Source: Sphingobacteriales bacterium
GTDB lineage: Bacteria > Bacteroidota > Bacteroidia > Chitinophagales > JADIYW01
DNA length: 64,000 nt
NCBI GenBank assembly: GCA_016721245.1
Contig: JADKIQ010000009.1
Location: 124,001 to 188,000, forward strand
Reading direction: 5' to 3'
Positions within the stretch are counted from its first letter, which is position 1. Every line of letters begins with the position of its first letter. Positions 61,473 through 64,000 of this stretch are shown in pieces. The notes beneath the pieces are model-generated. The model had not been told where the DNA came from, did no database searches, and worked only from the letters and a program-made list of their open reading frames with translations. The translations under genes were made by a program, and so were the position numbers.

Positions 61473-63352
61473 GCGACAGGAAGTTCAATATTTACAGACG
61501 TTCCTCTGCCCGGCGCAGAGTCGATATCCATTTTTCCGCCCAGCAGTTCAATGCGCTTTTGCATACTATGCAACCCTATACCGTCTTTATTCTTTAGAAT
61601 GGAAACATCAAAGCCTTTGCCGTCGTCTTCAATAGCAATGGAAAGCAGATGTTCATTTTTTGCAAGCTGCACTAATACTTCTCTCGCTTCCGCATATTTT
61701 ACAATATTGTTCAGCAATTCCTGAATAATTCGATATGCCAATAATTCAAACCGTTGTGGCAAACGATCTTCTAAATTGTAATACTGAAAATCGATTTCAA
61801 AACCGGCACTTGATTGCATGGAGGTACAAAACTGTTGCACGGCATCAATCAATCCCAAACGTTCCAGCGCAGAAGGCATTAATGCGTGTGATATTTTACG
61901 AATATCCTGAGAAGCCGTATTCAGCAAATCTAATGCGGAATTATATTCTATATTGTTCTGGATTTCGGCATGCGTTTTTTTGAAATTGGTGAATTGCAAT
62001 TTCAGCATACTCATCAATCCGCCGATGCCATCGTGCAGTTCTTTTGCCAGACGGGTACGCTCCTGCTCTTCACCGTCAATAATGGCTTGTGTGAGTTCTA
62101 ATTTCTTCTGTTGTTCTATCGTGATGATTTTATTTTGCAGTAATTTTTGACGTTGCTTCAAAAATAAATAAAGGAAAAGCGAACCTGTCACTACAATAAA
62201 CATCAATGCAGTGACAACCAAAAACCTTGTTTTTGATTGCTGAATTTCCACTTTTTGCTGTGCTATTTGGGTTTCTTTCTGTGCTGTTTGGTATTTCGTT
62301 TCTAACTCATTTAATGTATTATTTCTCTTTTCAAAAAAAACACTGTCACTGTTTTGCTGATAAAGCTGTGCATAATAAAAGGCATTTTTATAATCTCCAG
62401 AAGCGGCGGCAATTTCTTTATATAAACTATAGACACGCTTGTTCAACTGGAAGGACGCCACCTCTTTGGCTAAAGCTTCCGCGTTACTGATTGCCATTTT
62501 TGCATCACTTAATTTTTGTAAGGAATGTGCGCTTTCCGCTACATTGCAATACGCAAAACAGGCATCATATTTTGAGGATGTCTTTAAAATGTAAGTTAAA
62601 GACTGCAGTGCATTTGTATAGGCATTTGTCCATTCTTTTTTTGATTTGTAATATTCATAAAATGCTTTGTAAGCATAGCTGATGACAAAATTATCCTGTA
62701 TGGAATTACCATATTTTAAAGCTAATTCCGCATAAAGCAGCGCGCTGTCAGATGAACTGTTTTTGATAAAAGCAATAGCAACATCATGCGCAATCATTCC
62801 CTCGCTAAACGTGTCATTTTTCAAAACAGCGGTCTGATAAGCGAGTAAATTATACTTCAGCGCATTTTGATATTGTTCAGTATTGTTATAAATGGATGCG
62901 ATATTACTGTAGCAAATGGTTAAGCCATTATAGAATTTGATGGAATCAAAAATGGCAGCAGCTTGCTGATAGTTGGCAATCGCTAAATCGAAATAGCCTT
63001 TTACCTGATAGATATTCGCCATCGTGTTGTGGGTAATCCCGATTTCTTTTTTGTCAGCAGTTTTTTGAAAACAGCGAATTGCCTGTTTGCATAAGTCAAT
63101 GTTTTCTGCCTCTCCTGCGGCGGCAGAAAAAATCAGCGCCTTTTTACGCAAGGATTTTCCATAGATTTCCGGGGCTGATTCTTTGAATGCTTCATTTTGC
63201 AATATCTGATTGTAATAAAATAAAGCACTGTCTTCATTTAGTTTGTCAAAAAACTTTGCGCGCCCGAATAACGCATCTGCAGCTCCGGCAAAACTGAGCA
63301 GATTATACAGCAAACCAAGCAACAATACACTATATTTCAGATTACCTTTCAA
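61469..63352 (-). CDS. TPR-containing sensor histidine kinase (NarX/LytS-like HisKA_3)
   Basis: A 627-residue kinase. An N-terminal signal/anchor (YSVLLLGLLYNLLSFAGA) is followed by periplasmic TPR-type helices at about 60-340 (GDYKNAFYYAQLYQQ). One membrane helix is at about 372-394, then a coiled coil and HisKA_3 with His440 (ELHDGIGGLMS). The ATPase domain has NNIVKYAEA, DDGKGFDVS and GIGLHSMQKRIE. It should phosphorylate a NarL-type regulator; one is encoded divergently 71 bp away. The signal is unknown. Confidence 0.92.
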   Translation of the reverse strand: MKGNLKYSVLLLGLLYNLLSFAGAADALFGRAKFFDKLNEDSALFYYNQILQNEAFKESAPEIYGKSLRKKALIFSAAAGEAENIDLCKQAIRCFQKTADKKEIGITHNTMANIYQVKGYFDLAIANYQQAAAIFDSIKFYNGLTICYSNIASIYNNTEQYQNALKYNLLAYQTAVLKNDTFSEGMIAHDVAIAFIKNSSSDSALLYAELALKYGNSIQDNFVISYAYKAFYEYYKSKKEWTNAYTNALQSLTYILKTSSKYDACFAYCNVAESAHSLQKLSDAKMAISNAEALAKEVASFQLNKRVYSLYKEIAAASGDYKNAFYYAQLYQQNSDSVFFEKRNNTLNELETKYQTAQKETQIAQQKVEIQQSKTRFLVVTALMFIVVTGSLFLYLFLKQRQKLLQNKIITIEQQKKLELTQAIIDGEEQERTRLAKELHDGIGGLMSMLKLQFTNFKKTHAEIQNNIEYNSALDLLNTASQDIRKISHALMPSALERLGLIDAVQQFCTSMQSSAGFEIDFQYYNLEDRLPQRFELLAYRIIQELLNNIVKYAEAREVLVQLAKNEHLLSIAIEDDGKGFDVSILKNKDGIGLHSMQKRIELLGGKMDIDSAPGRGTSVNIELPVA

Positions 63353-63423
63353 CGAATCCCACTATTTTAATAATTACTGGTATAAAAATATTATTTTTAT
63401 TGGCAAACTATAAAAGTATTTTT

Positions 63424-64000
63424 ATGATAAGCATTGGAATTATTGATGATCACGGAATTGTACTGCAAGGAGTTTCGAATATTTTTGCTGCAAAAAAGGA
63501 ATATACCGTACAGTTTGCGATAAATAATTTATCAGAAGCCAATACAACGTTAGCACAGGAACAGCCACAGGTGCTGTTTCTCGATATCAATATCAAAGGT
63601 GACGACGGCCTGGAAGCATTGAAAGTTTTTAAGAAAAAATATGCAGCCATGAAAGTGGTGATGCTGACTTCTTTTGAAGAAACGGCGTTGGTGAAAACAG
63701 CTTTGCGTAACGGTGCGGACGGATATTTATTAAAAGATGCGTCAGAACAGGATTTTTTATCCGCGGTGGAAAGTGTGCTGAAGGGTGAACAATATATTCA
63801 GAAAAACGTGCAGGACCTGATGTTGAAAGAAGCGATGGGTCAGAAAAAAGATACTTCGTATATACCAAAACTAACACGCCGCGAAAAAGAAATTTTACAA
63901 TTAATTGTGGATGAAAAAACCACACAGGAAATAGCAGATACACTTTTTTTAAGTGTAAGTACTGTGGAAACACACCGCATGAATTTAATCAGTAAATTGG
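63424..64000 (+). CDS. NarL/FixJ-family response regulator, truncated by the window end
   Basis: The first 192 residues are visible. The receiver has Asp9/Asp10, phospho-acceptor Asp in VLFLDINIKGDDG and Lys in YLLKDA. The LuxR-type helix-turn-helix begins TRREKEILQLIVDEKTTQEI and continues LSVSTVETHRMNLI before the sequence ends. It is divergent from the histidine kinase, its likely partner. Targets are unknown; the nearby lipoprotein row is one possibility. Confidence 0.92.
   Translation, partial: MISIGIIDDHGIVLQGVSNIFAAKKEYTVQFAINNLSEANTTLAQEQPQVLFLDINIKGDDGLEALKVFKKKYAAMKVVMLTSFEETALVKTALRNGADGYLLKDASEQDFLSAVESVLKGEQYIQKNVQDLMLKEAMGQKKDTSYIPKLTRREKEILQLIVDEKTTQEIADTLFLSVSTVETHRMNLISKL

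Overview
The window is 64 kb of a Bacteroidota chromosome, AT-rich, with densely packed genes on both strands. Lineage markers are a PorP/SprF-like protein followed by a giant PKD protein with a gliding-motility-type C-terminal domain (type IX secretion), a DUF5606-type gene, a DUF4118 KdpD-like kinase, a SirB2-like gene, and repeated matches to the Bacteroidota -7 promoter motif TAnnTTTG. No rRNA, tRNA, CRISPR array, insertion sequence or phage gene was recognised. The genus cannot be fixed by eye; a Chitinophagaceae/Saprospiria-like organism is a guess.

Layout. 0-5 kb is accessory: a lone zinc-ribbon gene bordered by an attC-like inverted repeat, then a hydrolase gene lying between two near-identical 240-bp repeats, then small hypothetical genes. 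5-12 kb is an export locus: tetR and an AI-2E-type permease on one strand, a three-gene ABC/HlyD/TolC exporter on the other, then terC. The exporter and terC leaders share an operator-like palindrome and a stem-loop. 12-23 kb runs leftward: TonB-like, RidA, a kdpD-like/kdpE-like/kup potassium operon, a GH13 glucosidase, hemN, a PaiB-like gene and a lipoprotein. 23-28 kb holds an AT-rich gap, a histone-H1-like Lys/Ala repeat gene, an SDR, a parDE-like pair with a frameshifted toxin, and uvrB. 28-37 kb has a probably T9SS-secreted esterase, DUF5606, an M3 peptidase, an acyltransferase, two thioredoxin-fold proteins, a lipase-like lipoprotein, a ceramidase-like membrane protein and gcvT. 37-48 kb has an SPFH/GYF gene next to a zinc-ribbon membrane protein, a homopolymer-rich stretch that looks like bad sequence, doxX, mfd (frameshifted and carrying an in-frame palindromic insert), and a membrane pyrophosphatase with an unusual cysteine-rich tail beside a heavy-metal-binding protein. 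48-57 kb holds the T9SS pair and an oxidative-stress block (ahpD-like, ahpC, dps, divergent oxyR). 57-64 kb has an ECF sigma factor with a membrane partner, five small secreted or lipoprotein genes facing it, and a TPR histidine kinase with a divergent NarL-type regulator that runs off the right end.

The most notable items are the shared operator/hairpin leader (exporter and terC), the palindromic element inside mfd, the cysteine-rich pyrophosphatase tail, the 240-bp repeat pair, the attC-like cassette, and the duplicated leader element by the ECF sigma locus. Two one-base frameshifts (parE, mfd) and the homopolymer region suggest that some local sequence errors are present.
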